Source of the DNA: Spirochaetota bacterium
Lineage (GTDB): Bacteria > Spirochaetota > GWB1-36-13 > JAKPDD01
Reading direction: 5' to 3'
Assembly (NCBI GenBank): GCA_029552945.1
Contig: JAKPDD010000023.1
Span: forward strand, 186,001 to 250,000
DNA length: 64,000 nucleotides
Shown here: piece by piece, positions 41,269-51,386 of the stretch
Layout: each line of letters begins with the position of its first letter
Position numbering within the stretch: position 1 is the first letter of the stretch
The notes under the pieces: generated by a model
Told to the model about the DNA's origin: nothing
Databases searched by the model: none
What the model saw: only the letters and a program-made list of their open reading frames with translations
Program-made: the position numbers and the translations under genes

Positions 41269-42435
41269 TTATTTTTTAGAATTGAAAATTTTTAATAAAA
41301 CCTTTTCTGCTATATCTTCCTTTCTACCTTCTATCTCTAAAATATCCCCTCTTTTATCTATTAATTTTATTAATCCCTTTTCACTTTCAAAGTTTTCAGG
41401 TGAGTTTGCTATTATATAATCAAGTTTTTTTCTTTCAAGTTTTGATATAGCATTTTTTATAAGGTCATCTGTTTCTAAAGAAAAACCAATAAAAATTTGT
41501 TCCTCTTTTTTTATTGTTGATAACTCTTTTAATATATCCGGATTCATAACAAGCTCTAATTTTATTGTCTCTTCTTTCTCTTTTTTTATTTTTTTATCAG
41601 AAACACTCTTTACTCTAAAGTCAGCAACAGCAGCAGCCATTATTAGAACATCATAAGAACTTATCAAATTTTTAAGTCTATCAAGCATATCATTACAGGA
41701 CCTTATTTTAATAGCTTCAATATCATAAGGAATAGAACAATTTATATTACCATAAATTAAAGTTACATCTGCCCCCATTTCTTTTGCTTTTTTAGCAAAA
41801 GATACACCCATCAATCCCGAAGACCTATTTGTTATATATCTTACAGGATCTATATCTTCTATAGTCCCACCTGTCGTAACTAAAACCTTTTTCCCTTTCA
41901 GTATTTTAGGCATATTATAACTTAAAACCCTCTCCACTATATATTCTGGTGGTGCCAATTTGCCCTTGCCTTCATATCCACATGCAAGATTCCCATAAAC
42001 AGGTTCAATAAACTCTATATTATCAAGTTTTTGTAATTTTTTAATATTCTCTTGAACAATAGGATGATTATACATTTTTACATTCATTGCAGGGGCAATA
42101 AGAACTTTTTTATTAAAAGATATAAATGTAGTTGACAATAAATCATCAGCAATACCATTGGCAAACTTACCAATTATGTTCGCAGTAGCAGGAGCGATTA
42201 ACATTATATCAGCCCAATCTGATAAACTTATGTGAGGTATATAGTCTTTTTCTCCAAATTGATCATTTAATACTATATTTGAAGAAAGAGTAAAAAATGG
42301 AATTTTTGAAACCATTCTCATAGCATTATCTGTCATTATTACTTTTACTTCAGCCCCTTTTTTTCTTAAAAGACTTGTTATCTCAAGTGCTTTATATATC
42401 GAAATACTGCTTGTAACACCTAAAATTATTTTCAT
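41269..42435 (-). CDS. coaBC: bifunctional phosphopantothenoylcysteine decarboxylase/phosphopantothenate-cysteine ligase
   Basis: GVTSSISIYKALEITSLLRKKGAEVKVIMT; PAMNVKMYNHPIVQENI; TTGGTIEDIDPVRYITNRSSGLMG. Confidence 0.95.
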   Translation of the reverse strand: MKIILGVTSSISIYKALEITSLLRKKGAEVKVIMTDNAMRMVSKIPFFTLSSNIVLNDQFGEKDYIPHISLSDWADIMLIAPATANIIGKFANGIADDLLSTTFISFNKKVLIAPAMNVKMYNHPIVQENIKKLQKLDNIEFIEPVYGNLACGYEGKGKLAPPEYIVERVLSYNMPKILKGKKVLVTTGGTIEDIDPVRYITNRSSGLMGVSFAKKAKEMGADVTLIYGNINCSIPYDIEAIKIRSCNDMLDRLKNLISSYDVLIMAAAVADFRVKSVSDKKIKKEKEETIKLELVMNPDILKELSTIKKEEQIFIGFSLETDDLIKNAISKLERKKLDYIIANSPENFESEKGLIKLIDKRGDILEIEGRKEDIAEKVLLKIFNSKK

Positions 42436-43584
42436 TTATTTTATCTCTTTTATTGAAGTTACTGATTTAATACTTTTTAGTGCTTCTACCAGTCTTTGGT
42501 CCGTATTTTTTATTAACTCAACTCTCTCGTATATCTTATGTATTATACCTTTTTTATAAAGGTCTTCAAATATTTTTACAACCTGTGGGTCAAATTGAGT
42601 CCCAGAATTTTTCACTATTTCAGTTATTGCATCATCAATAGACTTTGGCTCTTTATATGGTCTTTTTGATACAATAACATCAAAAACATCTGCAACTGCT
42701 ATTATTCTTGCATATAAAGGAATTTTATCTTCTGAAAGACCATCAGGATACCCTTTACCATCCCATCTCTCATGATGATGCCTTATCCCATCTATTATTT
42801 CTGAAAAATATTTTATAGGTTTTATTATCTCTGCTCCTATCTGAGAATGTTTTTTTATTATACTAAATTCGTTTTCATCTAGTCTACCTGGTTTTTGTAA
42901 TATATTATCAGGAATTGCAATTTTACCTATATCATGAAAAAACCCTGCATATTTTAACATCTCTGCCTTATCTTCATTAAGCCCAAGTTCAACTCCTATT
43001 GCCTCTGATATATATCCTACTCTTAATACGTGTGAGCCTGTTGTAAGGTCCTTATATTCAATAGCTTCTGAAAGACTTACTGCCATCTGTTCTATTACTT
43101 CTGAAAGTTTATTTATTAGCTTTTCATTTATAAGATTTATCTCAACCAGATGGTCATAAAGTTTTATATTCTCTTTCAATAATTTTGTTTTTTCTTCAAA
43201 CATGTTTATAGTTCTTATACCAACCTTTACTCTTGAAAGAAAAACATCCATGTCCATAGGTTTTGTTATGAAGTCATCAACAACATCAAGAGATTCAAGC
43301 TCAGTCTCTCTTTGAGACTTTGCGGTAACCATTATAATATATATTAAAATTGACTTATCTTTTGCCCAATTTCTTATCTCTTTTGATGCAGCAAGTCCAC
43401 TCATTTCAGGCATCATATAATCCATTAAAATTATATCAGGTATAAACTCTCCAGTTGTAACAATGTTTACCGCCTCAATCCCATTATTTGCAATTTTTAT
43501 TTCATCTTGAGGAAAATTTTTCTTGAGAGTTATTTCAAGCATCTTTTGTATAAAAGGATCATCATCAACAATTAAAAACTTCAT
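42436..43584 (-). CDS. response regulator with HD-GYP output domain
   Basis: Receiver [14 protein letters not shown]...MDYMMPEMSG; AGFFHDIGKIAIPDNIL; HHHERWDGKGYPDGLS. Confidence 0.93.
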   Translation of the reverse strand: MKFLIVDDDPFIQKMLEITLKKNFPQDEIKIANNGIEAVNIVTTGEFIPDIILMDYMMPEMSGLAASKEIRNWAKDKSILIYIIMVTAKSQRETELESLDVVDDFITKPMDMDVFLSRVKVGIRTINMFEEKTKLLKENIKLYDHLVEINLINEKLINKLSEVIEQMAVSLSEAIEYKDLTTGSHVLRVGYISEAIGVELGLNEDKAEMLKYAGFFHDIGKIAIPDNILQKPGRLDENEFSIIKKHSQIGAEIIKPIKYFSEIIDGIRHHHERWDGKGYPDGLSEDKIPLYARIIAVADVFDVIVSKRPYKEPKSIDDAITEIVKNSGTQFDPQVVKIFEDLYKKGIIHKIYERVELIKNTDQRLVEALKSIKSVTSIKEIK

Positions 43585-44134
43585 TCTCTCTCTCCATCAA
43601 AATATCAATATAATACCTCTTTTCAATTTCTTTTTCTCTTATACCAATTTCTTTAAAAAAAGAGTCAATAACACTAACTGCCTCTTCAATAACTTCTTTA
43701 TTATCAAGAATTATTTCAACTTCTACAAACCTTCCTATACCTTCTATTTCATTACACTCTATATTAAGGTAAAATCCTTTGTAATTTTCAATTGTGTATA
43801 AACTTATTTTTTTCGTTTTTTCTATAATCTTATATATCCCCATATATTTAAAAAAGTCTTTTATCTTATCTATATCAACAGATGTTATATCAATTTCAAA
43901 TTCTTTATTTACTTCTGTGTCCTGGTTAAAACTTTTATCTTTGTAAGATAATATTTTTTTACCATTCTCTTCTCTTATCCTAAAAATAGGATCAGTATAA
44001 ATATTAACCTTTCTCCCAGCTACATTAGTGAAATAAACATCTTTTTTTTCAACATAGTATTTAAAATTAGCAATATTTTTTATTTTATCTAAGACTTCAT
44101 CTCTAAGATATGCTTTTTTCTCAATTTCATACAT
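43565..44134 (-). CDS. CYTH-domain protein (class IV adenylate cyclase-like)
   Basis: N-terminal [10 protein letters not shown] (ExExK-like), [16 protein letters not shown]. Confidence 0.75.
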   Translation of the reverse strand: MYEIEKKAYLRDEVLDKIKNIANFKYYVEKKDVYFTNVAGRKVNIYTDPIFRIREENGKKILSYKDKSFNQDTEVNKEFEIDITSVDIDKIKDFFKYMGIYKIIEKTKKISLYTIENYKGFYLNIECNEIEGIGRFVEVEIILDNKEVIEEAVSVIDSFFKEIGIREKEIEKRYYIDILMERENEVFNC

Positions 44135-44600
44135 TATCTAATTCTCTATAAAGGTTTATCATTTCCAACAATGATAAAGCAGCTTCAAAACCCTTATTGC
44201 CAGCCTTTGTACCAGCTCTTTCTATAGCTTGTTCAATATTATCTGTTGTCAACACCCCAAAAGTTATTGGTATATCTGATTTCATTGATATTGTGGCTAT
44301 ACCTTTAGATACCTCGGCTGCAACATAATCAAAGTGTGGTGTTGCACCACGTATAACAGCACCCAAACATATTATACCATCATATTTTGATTTTCTTATA
44401 ACTTTATTTAATACAGAAGGTATTTCAAATGCTCCCGGAGTCATTATTATTTCTATATTTTTCTCTTCAACCCCATGTCTTAGAAGTGAATCAACCGCAC
44501 CTTCTATCAGTCTTTCTACTATAAAAGAATTGAACCTGGATGCTATTATCCCTATTTTAAGGTCCTCTCCTTTTAATTTACCCTCTATTCTTTTCGGCAA
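44127..44600 (-). CDS. ribH: 6,7-dimethyl-8-ribityllumazine synthase
   Basis: [65 protein letters not shown]. Confidence 0.95.
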   Translation of the reverse strand: MPKRIEGKLKGEDLKIGIIASRFNSFIVERLIEGAVDSLLRHGVEEKNIEIIMTPGAFEIPSVLNKVIRKSKYDGIICLGAVIRGATPHFDYVAAEVSKGIATISMKSDIPITFGVLTTDNIEQAIERAGTKAGNKGFEAALSLLEMINLYRELDNV

Positions 44601-44708
44601 ATTAACCCCCTTACAAATATTTAATATAAATTAAAATGCTTAAACAAAATTTTTTTTAATTGTTATTATTTTAAATATAATATACAATTAACAGTTTGAG
44701 GTTATTTT

Positions 44709-45182
44709 ATGCAGATATTAATAATTTCTGACTTACACAATAACATATCCATTTTTAACGATTTTATTGAAAAAAATAAATTTAAGACTATAATATTCCT
44801 GGGTGATGGATTGTCCAATTTTTTCAAAGTTGTTCAGAAAAATAAAATAGATTTTTTCTATATAGAAGGAAACTGTGACTCTTTTTTCCCAAGAACAGAT
44901 TATAAGATAATAGAAATTAATAATCTAAAAATAATGATAACCCATGGAGATGCTTTTAAAGTTAAATCAGGGATTTTTCTCCTTGAGTCTTTTGTAAGTT
45001 CTTTAAAAAATAGACCTGATATAGTTCTTTTTGGGCATACTCACGAACCTTTTCATATTTTAAAAGAAGAAATAGAATATTTTAACCCTGGTGCATTTGC
45101 TGATGGTTTTTATGGTATCTTAAACATAGAAAATGAATATTTTTATATAGAAAGTAATATATTTAATAAAGTAAAAAAGTAA
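44709..45182 (+). CDS. YfcE/MJ0936-type metallophosphoesterase
   Basis: IISDLHNN; FLGDGLSN; EGNCDSF; THGD; FGHTHEP. Confidence 0.88.
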   Translation: MQILIISDLHNNISIFNDFIEKNKFKTIIFLGDGLSNFFKVVQKNKIDFFYIEGNCDSFFPRTDYKIIEINNLKIMITHGDAFKVKSGIFLLESFVSSLKNRPDIVLFGHTHEPFHILKEEIEYFNPGAFADGFYGILNIENEYFYIESNIFNKVKK

Positions 45183-45201
45183 ATAAAATAAGGATAATCA
45201 A

Positions 45202-46158
45202 ATGAAAAAAATTTTAAAGAAAAGTTTGTTATTCTCTACAGTATCTATTATTTTAATTTTTGTAATTCTTTTTCTATTTTATAGGTTTGCCCCTGGTCAA
45301 TTCTTAAAGGCTAGAACTTCATACTATAAGTTAAAAGTAGGGTTAAAAGAATCTGTAGTAAATATTGATAAATATAATTGGACTTACTATCATAATGATA
45401 ATAAAGGAGAAACAATAGTTTTTGTACATGGTTTTACTGCAAGCAAGTTATTCTGGCTAGAGTTTGCGTCATATTTTAAAGACTATAATATAATTATACC
45501 AGATATGCCAGGGCATGGTAAAAATAGTTTTTATGATGAAGATAACTACTCTGTTAGAGAAAATGTAAAGAGGCTTAACTCTTTCATAAGAAAACTTGGA
45601 TTAAAAGAGTTTTATCTTGTTGGCATTTCTTTAGGTGGTGCTATATCTGCTTACTATACATATCTTTATCCTGAAGATGTCAAAAAACTTGTATTAATAG
45701 ATTCAGCTGGTGCAAAAGCTGATAGATTAAGTCCATATTTTAATTACATACTGACAACTGGGGAAAACTTATTGATATACAAAGACAAAGAGGATTTTAA
45801 AAAAATGTTCTCCTTTTTAATGGTAAAACCAGTAAACATACCTGAGCATATAATAGATTATTATCTTGAAGAAAAAGAAAAAATGAACCCAAGGTATGAA
45901 AAAATATTCTCTGACCTTTTAAATGAAACAAATGAAGTAAAGGTTTTACTTAATGAAAACGTTTTAAAAAGTATAAAATGCCCAACCCTTATAATATGGG
46001 GGAAAGAAGATAAAATAATTGATGTATCTTCTGCTTATTACTTAAATAAAGAAATAATTAATTCACAACTTATAGTAATTGATAATGTTGGGCATGTTCC
46101 CCCCGTTGAAAAAAAAGAATTTACAGCAGAAAAAATAAGAGAGTTCTTAAAAGATTAA
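45202..46158 (+). CDS. alpha/beta hydrolase
   Basis: FVHGFTASKLFW; LVGISLGGAISAYY (GxSxG); GHVPPVEK. Confidence 0.9.
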   Translation: MKKILKKSLLFSTVSIILIFVILFLFYRFAPGQFLKARTSYYKLKVGLKESVVNIDKYNWTYYHNDNKGETIVFVHGFTASKLFWLEFASYFKDYNIIIPDMPGHGKNSFYDEDNYSVRENVKRLNSFIRKLGLKEFYLVGISLGGAISAYYTYLYPEDVKKLVLIDSAGAKADRLSPYFNYILTTGENLLIYKDKEDFKKMFSFLMVKPVNIPEHIIDYYLEEKEKMNPRYEKIFSDLLNETNEVKVLLNENVLKSIKCPTLIIWGKEDKIIDVSSAYYLNKEIINSQLIVIDNVGHVPPVEKKEFTAEKIREFLKD

Positions 46159-46184
46159 AATCCATAATATAAGGAGTTTAAACA

Positions 46185-46787
46185 ATGTCTAGAATAAGGT
46201 TTATAACTTTTTTACTATTTATTATTTCTGTTTATACTATAACTTCAAGTTATAAATTAGAAGTAAGCGAATACAGTGACGAAAATAACCTTGCTCTTAA
46301 TAAAGATAAAAAAGGTTACCCATCTCCATTAGGGACTGATAAGGGATGGGGTGGTGGAAGTTTTGTTTGGGAAATAGTGGATGGATTAAGAACTTATGAT
46401 AATTGGGCCCATGGTCTTGCTTTTTGTGGGGGAATAAAAAATTGGTGTTCTGAACCATGTGGTTGGAGAGAAGTTCTTATTGACTTTGGTAGAATGATTG
46501 AAATAAGTAAAGTTGTAGTCTGGCACCATGGTCTTGAACATGTGCCCAATACTTACAAAATCCAGGTATTAGATATAAATACTGGTGAATATAAAACTGT
46601 TTTTGAAACTAAAAAAGGTAAAAATTATCTTAAGTTCCAAGTTAACCCCAATCCAAAAAATTGGTGGGAAAACTTTTCAACACCTACAGAAAACAATTTT
46701 AAGCCGGTCATTACAAATCGCCTAAGATATGTTATAAATAATTGTGATATTGAACATGGTTGGATATATGAAATTGAGGTTTATTAA
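46185..46787 (+). CDS. exported protein with F5/8 type C (discoidin)-like domain
   Basis: Signal peptide, NLALNKDKKGYPSP...VDGLRTYDNWAHG...WREVLIDFGRMIEISKVVVWHHG...YKIQVLD. Confidence 0.6.
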   Translation: MSRIRFITFLLFIISVYTITSSYKLEVSEYSDENNLALNKDKKGYPSPLGTDKGWGGGSFVWEIVDGLRTYDNWAHGLAFCGGIKNWCSEPCGWREVLIDFGRMIEISKVVVWHHGLEHVPNTYKIQVLDINTGEYKTVFETKKGKNYLKFQVNPNPKNWWENFSTPTENNFKPVITNRLRYVINNCDIEHGWIYEIEVY

Positions 46788-46943
46788 AAAATTTATAGCA
46801 ATATTAAAAAATAACTTAGTGAACTAAAACTTCTCTGTTAAATTCTAAAAAGAATTAGATAAATCTTAAATAATAAATAATTTTTTTAATTATTTGTTAT
46901 TATTTACTTAAAAGTATTTTAAAATTTGAAAAAAGGAGGTATC

Positions 46944-47375
46944 ATGGATCTAAAACAAAATGCAAGAGCAATTATTAAAAGGTTCTGTGATGAAAAGGGA
47001 ATCATAGAATCAGATGCGAAGGTAAACGATGAATTATGGGCAATAAGATTTGGCTCATTTTCAATGCAAGTTTACTTCTTCCAATATACTCATTTTAACG
47101 AAGTAAGAGATGGTATAGCAATTGAAGGTGTTTTAACCCCACTTCCCTCAAATCTTGGTTTTGAAAAAGAGGCTGAACTTTTTAAAAAACTTTTAAGAAT
47201 CCATAGAGCCCTAGTAGGGGTAAAGTTTGCTATTGATGAAGGAAATAACCTTATTTTTTCAATAACAAGGGGGCTTAATAAACTTGATTATGATGAGTTC
47301 AACGAAATAATGGAAACAATAGCAAGTCAGGGTGATTACTATGATGATACTTTAAAAAATGAACTAAATTTATAA
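46944..47375 (+). CDS. YbjN/secretion-chaperone-like hypothetical protein (start at ATG 46944 after AAGGAGG)
   Basis: Strong RBS AAAAAGGAGGTATCATG; compact alpha/beta sequence. Confidence 0.6.
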   Translation: MDLKQNARAIIKRFCDEKGIIESDAKVNDELWAIRFGSFSMQVYFFQYTHFNEVRDGIAIEGVLTPLPSNLGFEKEAELFKKLLRIHRALVGVKFAIDEGNNLIFSITRGLNKLDYDEFNEIMETIASQGDYYDDTLKNELNL

Positions 47376-47401
47376 AAATAATTAAAAAATGGAGGTAAAC
47401 T

Positions 47402-47611
47402 ATGGCATCTGATAAAGACCTTGTTTCAAAAGAAGAACATGAATTAAATTATGTTTTAAAAAAGTATAACAAAAGGCAAACAAAAGAAAACAGGGAAAAA
47501 CTAGTAGAATCTCTAGATAACTTTAATAAAGACAGTAATTACAAACCACATAATAGAGAAAACTTTTACAAATACATTGAAGAAAAAGGTATACTGTCTA
47601 CTTTAGAATAA
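47402..47611 (+). CDS. small hypothetical protein
   Basis: RBS GGAGGTAAACT before ATG; co-directional. Confidence 0.6.
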   Translation: MASDKDLVSKEEHELNYVLKKYNKRQTKENREKLVESLDNFNKDSNYKPHNRENFYKYIEEKGILSTLE

Positions 47612-47623
47612 CAAAATATTTAA

Positions 47624-47663
47624 AGAGAAGAGTTTATTTAAATTCAAAAATATTCTCTTCTCT
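47624..47663 (+). terminator. possible terminator or leader hairpin upstream of trpE
   Basis: AGAGAAGAG (47624-47632) / CTCTTCTCT (47655-47663), 22-nt loop. Confidence 0.4.
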
Positions 47664-47730
47664 CCCAATTCTGCTATTTATCTAGTTTATAAAACATATA
47701 AAAATCAAAAGATATAATTTTAGCACCCAT

Positions 47731-47778
47731 AAAAAATTTTAGATTCTTATTAAAAAAATTTTTTTTCTAAAATTTTTT
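47731..47778. repeat. 13-bp perfect inverted repeat in the trp leader
   Basis: AAAAAATTTTAGA (47731-47743) / TCTAAAATTTTTT (47766-47778). Confidence 0.6.
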
Positions 47779-47789
47779 AGTTAAATTTT

Positions 47790-47825
47790 GTTTCTATAAA
47801 TAGAAACGTTTCTACATATAGAAAC
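47790..47825. promoter_or_regulatory. tandem 18-bp palindromes abutting the trpE RBS, candidate operator
   Basis: GTTTCTATAAATAGAAAC (47790-47807) directly followed by GTTTCTACATATAGAAAC (47808-47825), then AAGGAG and the ATG at 47837. Confidence 0.65.
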
Positions 47826-47836
47826 AAGGAGTTAAA

Positions 47837-49306
47837 ATGATACCAGAAATAGATCTATTAAAGAAAAATTTTGAAAGATATGAATCCTTCCTTTTTCAAC
47901 AAGAGATAGCAGGAGATATTGTAAATCCTATTATCCTTTTAAAAAGGATATCTTCCAGAAAATATTCGTTTCTACTTGAGAGTGCAAAAACTGATGATAA
48001 AATTCTGGCAAGATACTCTTTTTTAGGTTACAATCCTTCTGAAATAATAACTTATGAAAATAATACACTTATAATAGAAAAAGATAAAGTACAAGAAAAA
48101 TATATTACAGAAAATCCTTTCAGTCTATTAAAGAGAAAACTAAATAAAAAAGTTTTTTCAAATAATATCGGTGACTTTATAGGAGGGTACATAGGTATTA
48201 TATCATATGAATCAGTTAATTATATGGATAACTTAAGAGAAAAAATAAAAGAAAATACTTTTCCAATTTTTATACTTCTTAAAATAGACAAGTTTTTTGT
48301 TTACGATAACTATACAGGAAAGCTTTATGCAAGTTTTTATATTGAAAAAAAGAATACTCCAGAAGAAACATACAAAGTTGCTGAAGAACAGATAAAGTTC
48401 ATGAGAGAGGAAATATTTAAAATTGAAGAGACAAAAGAGAGTAGTGGGAAAATTATAGATATAAAAGATGACTTAAAAAGAGATGAGTATATTAAAGTTG
48501 TTGAAAATATTAAAAAAGAAATAGAAAATGGAGAGGCTATCCAGGTTGTCATTTCAAAAAAGTACGATATATATTTTGATAAAATAAATCCTGTAAGTTT
48601 TTATAGATCACTTAGAAATCTAAATCCCTCACCTTACATGTTTTATTTAAAACTTGATAAATACACAGTCTTAGGTTCTTCACCTGAAACACACCTTAAG
48701 GTAAAAAACAGAATAGCGTATATAAAACCAATAGCAGGAACATACCCTATAAAAAGAGAAACATTAGAAAATGATAAGAAAAAACTTTTAACAGACCCAA
48801 AAGAGGTTTCAGAACACCTTATGTTACTTGATCTTGCAAGAAACGATCTTTATACTTGTTGTGATCATAGCAGTGTTGTTGTTGAAAAATCATTTATTGC
48901 TGAAGAGTATTCTCATGTTTTACATATAGTTTCCTCTGTAAAAGGGAAAATAAAGGATGATTATCACCCCCTTGACCTTTTTGAAAAAACATTCCCAGCA
49001 GGTACAGTAAGCGGAGCACCCAAGGTAAGGGCAATTGAACTTATAAACCAATATGAGAACTCAGTACGTGGTTTCTATGCTGGCTGTGTTGGATATTTTA
49101 GTTATAACTCTGATATAGACACCTGCATAACAATAAGATCAGCACTGATAAAAGACAATGTAGTAACTTTGAGGGCAGGGGCAGGTATTGTATACGATAG
49201 TATTCCTGAAAAGGAGGCTGATGAGGTTGAAAATAAACTTAAAGCACTTTTTAAAGCACTTGAAAGAATAAATGAACTGGAGGATAATTATGTTTTTACT
49301 CGTTGA
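47837..49306 (+). CDS. trpE: anthranilate synthase component I
   Basis: LGSSPETHLKV; PIAGTYPI; FPAGTVSGAPKVRAIELI; CVGYFSYNSDIDTCITIRS. Confidence 0.95.
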   Translation: MIPEIDLLKKNFERYESFLFQQEIAGDIVNPIILLKRISSRKYSFLLESAKTDDKILARYSFLGYNPSEIITYENNTLIIEKDKVQEKYITENPFSLLKRKLNKKVFSNNIGDFIGGYIGIISYESVNYMDNLREKIKENTFPIFILLKIDKFFVYDNYTGKLYASFYIEKKNTPEETYKVAEEQIKFMREEIFKIEETKESSGKIIDIKDDLKRDEYIKVVENIKKEIENGEAIQVVISKKYDIYFDKINPVSFYRSLRNLNPSPYMFYLKLDKYTVLGSSPETHLKVKNRIAYIKPIAGTYPIKRETLENDKKKLLTDPKEVSEHLMLLDLARNDLYTCCDHSSVVVEKSFIAEEYSHVLHIVSSVKGKIKDDYHPLDLFEKTFPAGTVSGAPKVRAIELINQYENSVRGFYAGCVGYFSYNSDIDTCITIRSALIKDNVVTLRAGAGIVYDSIPEKEADEVENKLKALFKALERINELEDNYVFTR

Positions 49307-49841
49307 TAATTATGATTCTTTTACTTATAACTTGTATGCTCTTTTTAAAAGTTTAAATATTGAAGTAAAAGTAGTAAAAAACAGAGAGTTTATAAAAAAT
49401 GGTTTTGAAGGAATTATAATATCCCCTGGCCCCTCTCATCCAAAAAACAGTGGGCTTACTCTTGATTACATTGACTACTATAAAGGGAAAATACCAATAT
49501 TTGGTGTATGCCTCGGAATGCAGGCAATATGTCATTACCTTGGTTATAAAGTAGATAAAGCTTCCACTATACAACATGGTAAAAAAGATACAATAATAAT
49601 AAAAAAAGGAAATATCTTATTAAAAGACTTACCAAAAAAGTTTTATGCTGTAAGATACCATTCCCTATCAGTAAAAGGAATAGATCCAATAGCAGTATCA
49701 GAAACTGATAATGAAGCAATGGCATTTGAAGATAGTAAAAACTATCTTTTTGGAGTACAATTCCATCCAGAATCTTTTTTAAGTGAGTATGGAATTGAGA
49801 TAGCTACTAATTTTATTAAAATATGCAAAAAGGGGGTTTAA
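49272..49841 (+). CDS. trpG: anthranilate synthase component II (glutamine amidotransferase)
   Basis: LLVDNYDSFTYNLY; SPGPSHP; FGVCLGMQAICHYLG; QFHPES. ATG at 49290 is the more likely start. Confidence 0.95.
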   Translation: MNWRIIMFLLVDNYDSFTYNLYALFKSLNIEVKVVKNREFIKNGFEGIIISPGPSHPKNSGLTLDYIDYYKGKIPIFGVCLGMQAICHYLGYKVDKASTIQHGKKDTIIIKKGNILLKDLPKKFYAVRYHSLSVKGIDPIAVSETDNEAMAFEDSKNYLFGVQFHPESFLSEYGIEIATNFIKICKKGV

Positions 49842-50821
49842 AAATGTTAATGGAGATAATTGAAAAAGAAGATTTAAATTATGAAGAGGCAATAAAAATA
49901 TTTGACAATATGGCAAACGGAAAATATTCTGAGGCACAAATTGCTTCAATATTAACCTCTATTAAACTTAGAGGAGAAAATCCCGAGATTATAAGGGCTG
50001 CTATCAATGTGTTCAACAGTTATAAGATAAAACTTGAATTGGGTGATGATCTTATAGATACATGCGGAACAGGAGGGGATGGAAAACACTCTGTTAATGT
50101 ATCATCAGCTGTAGCACCTACCCTTGCTGCCCTAGGTAAAAAGGTTGTAAAACATGGTAATAAAGCTCAAACAGGTAAAGTAGGGTCAGCTGATATTTTT
50201 GAAATGGTCGGAATTCCCACAGAACTAAAAAAAGATGAGGCTATTTCATATTTTAATAAACACAACTTTGTATTTATCTTTGCACCCCTTTACCATCCTG
50301 CTTTTAAATATGTAGCCCCAGTAAGAAAACAGCTTGGATTTCCCACAATATTTAATTATTTAGGCCCATTTCTTAATCCAGCAACTCCATCCTACCAGAT
50401 GGTAGGTATGAATAAACTCGATAAACTTGGGCTTATTAAAGACTCAGTTATAGGAAATCAATACTACAAAAAAGTTATAATATATTCATCTTATGATGGT
50501 TATGATGAAATCTCTACATCTGATATAACAGTAGGGTATGAGATAGAAGGAAATTATTTTAAAGAATTTAAAGTGGACCCTAAAGAGCTTTTCAATCCTT
50601 TTCTTATCCCCTCAGTTGTAGATAAAAATGATGCTTTTAAACTATTTATGGATGGATTAAGTGGAGAAAATGAAAAGATTGCATCACTAATTTCAATAAA
50701 TACAGCTGTAGGTCTTTATCTTACAGGAGATGTAAAAAGTATAAAAGAGGGCTATAATTTAGCATACAAAGCAATTAAAAAAGGTGATGTAGTAAAAAAA
50801 ATAAATGAACTTAAAAGGTAG
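49823..50821 (+). CDS. trpD: anthranilate phosphoribosyltransferase
   Basis: DTCGTGGDGKHSVNVSSAVAPTLAALGKKVVKHGNKAQTGKVGSAD. Confidence 0.93.
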   Translation: MQKGGLKMLMEIIEKEDLNYEEAIKIFDNMANGKYSEAQIASILTSIKLRGENPEIIRAAINVFNSYKIKLELGDDLIDTCGTGGDGKHSVNVSSAVAPTLAALGKKVVKHGNKAQTGKVGSADIFEMVGIPTELKKDEAISYFNKHNFVFIFAPLYHPAFKYVAPVRKQLGFPTIFNYLGPFLNPATPSYQMVGMNKLDKLGLIKDSVIGNQYYKKVIIYSSYDGYDEISTSDITVGYEIEGNYFKEFKVDPKELFNPFLIPSVVDKNDAFKLFMDGLSGENEKIASLISINTAVGLYLTGDVKSIKEGYNLAYKAIKKGDVVKKINELKR

Positions 50822-50831
50822 TCTTTAATCT

Positions 50832-51386
50832 ATGTTTATTAAAGTGTGTGGAATAAAACATAAGACTGAGATAGACTGGGCAATTGAACTGGGTTATACT
50901 GCAATAGGTGTAGTATTATATCCTTTAAGCAAAAGGTTTGTGGATAAAGAAAAAGCTAAAGAACTTGCATTATATTGCAAAGACAAAATAAAATCAGTTG
51001 CTGTTGGAATAGAATATAAAGATGTAAAAGATGTTGAGGATTTCTTTGATTATATCCAGATAAGTGAGGACGTGAATAAAGATAATGTTATTCTTTCAAT
51101 AGAAGAAGAGTTTGATGATAGAACAAATAGATTATTAATATTTGATAAGAGTAGGGGAAAAGGTAATTTTAGTACTATCCCTGAATGGCTTGATAAATAC
51201 AAAAATAGAATAATAATAGCAGGTGGATTAAATCAAGAAAATGTAAAAAACATAATTGAAAAATATAAGCCATTTGGTGTTGATGTATCAAGTGGTGTGG
51301 AAGATGATGCTAAAAAGTCATACCAAAAAATGAAAAAATTTATAGAAGAGGTTTTTGATGGATATAAAAAAAATGTTTTATGGTGA
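50832..51386 (+). CDS. trpF: phosphoribosylanthranilate isomerase
   Basis: [53 protein letters not shown]. Confidence 0.93.
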   Translation: MFIKVCGIKHKTEIDWAIELGYTAIGVVLYPLSKRFVDKEKAKELALYCKDKIKSVAVGIEYKDVKDVEDFFDYIQISEDVNKDNVILSIEEEFDDRTNRLLIFDKSRGKGNFSTIPEWLDKYKNRIIIAGGLNQENVKNIIEKYKPFGVDVSSGVEDDAKKSYQKMKKFIEEVFDGYKKNVLW

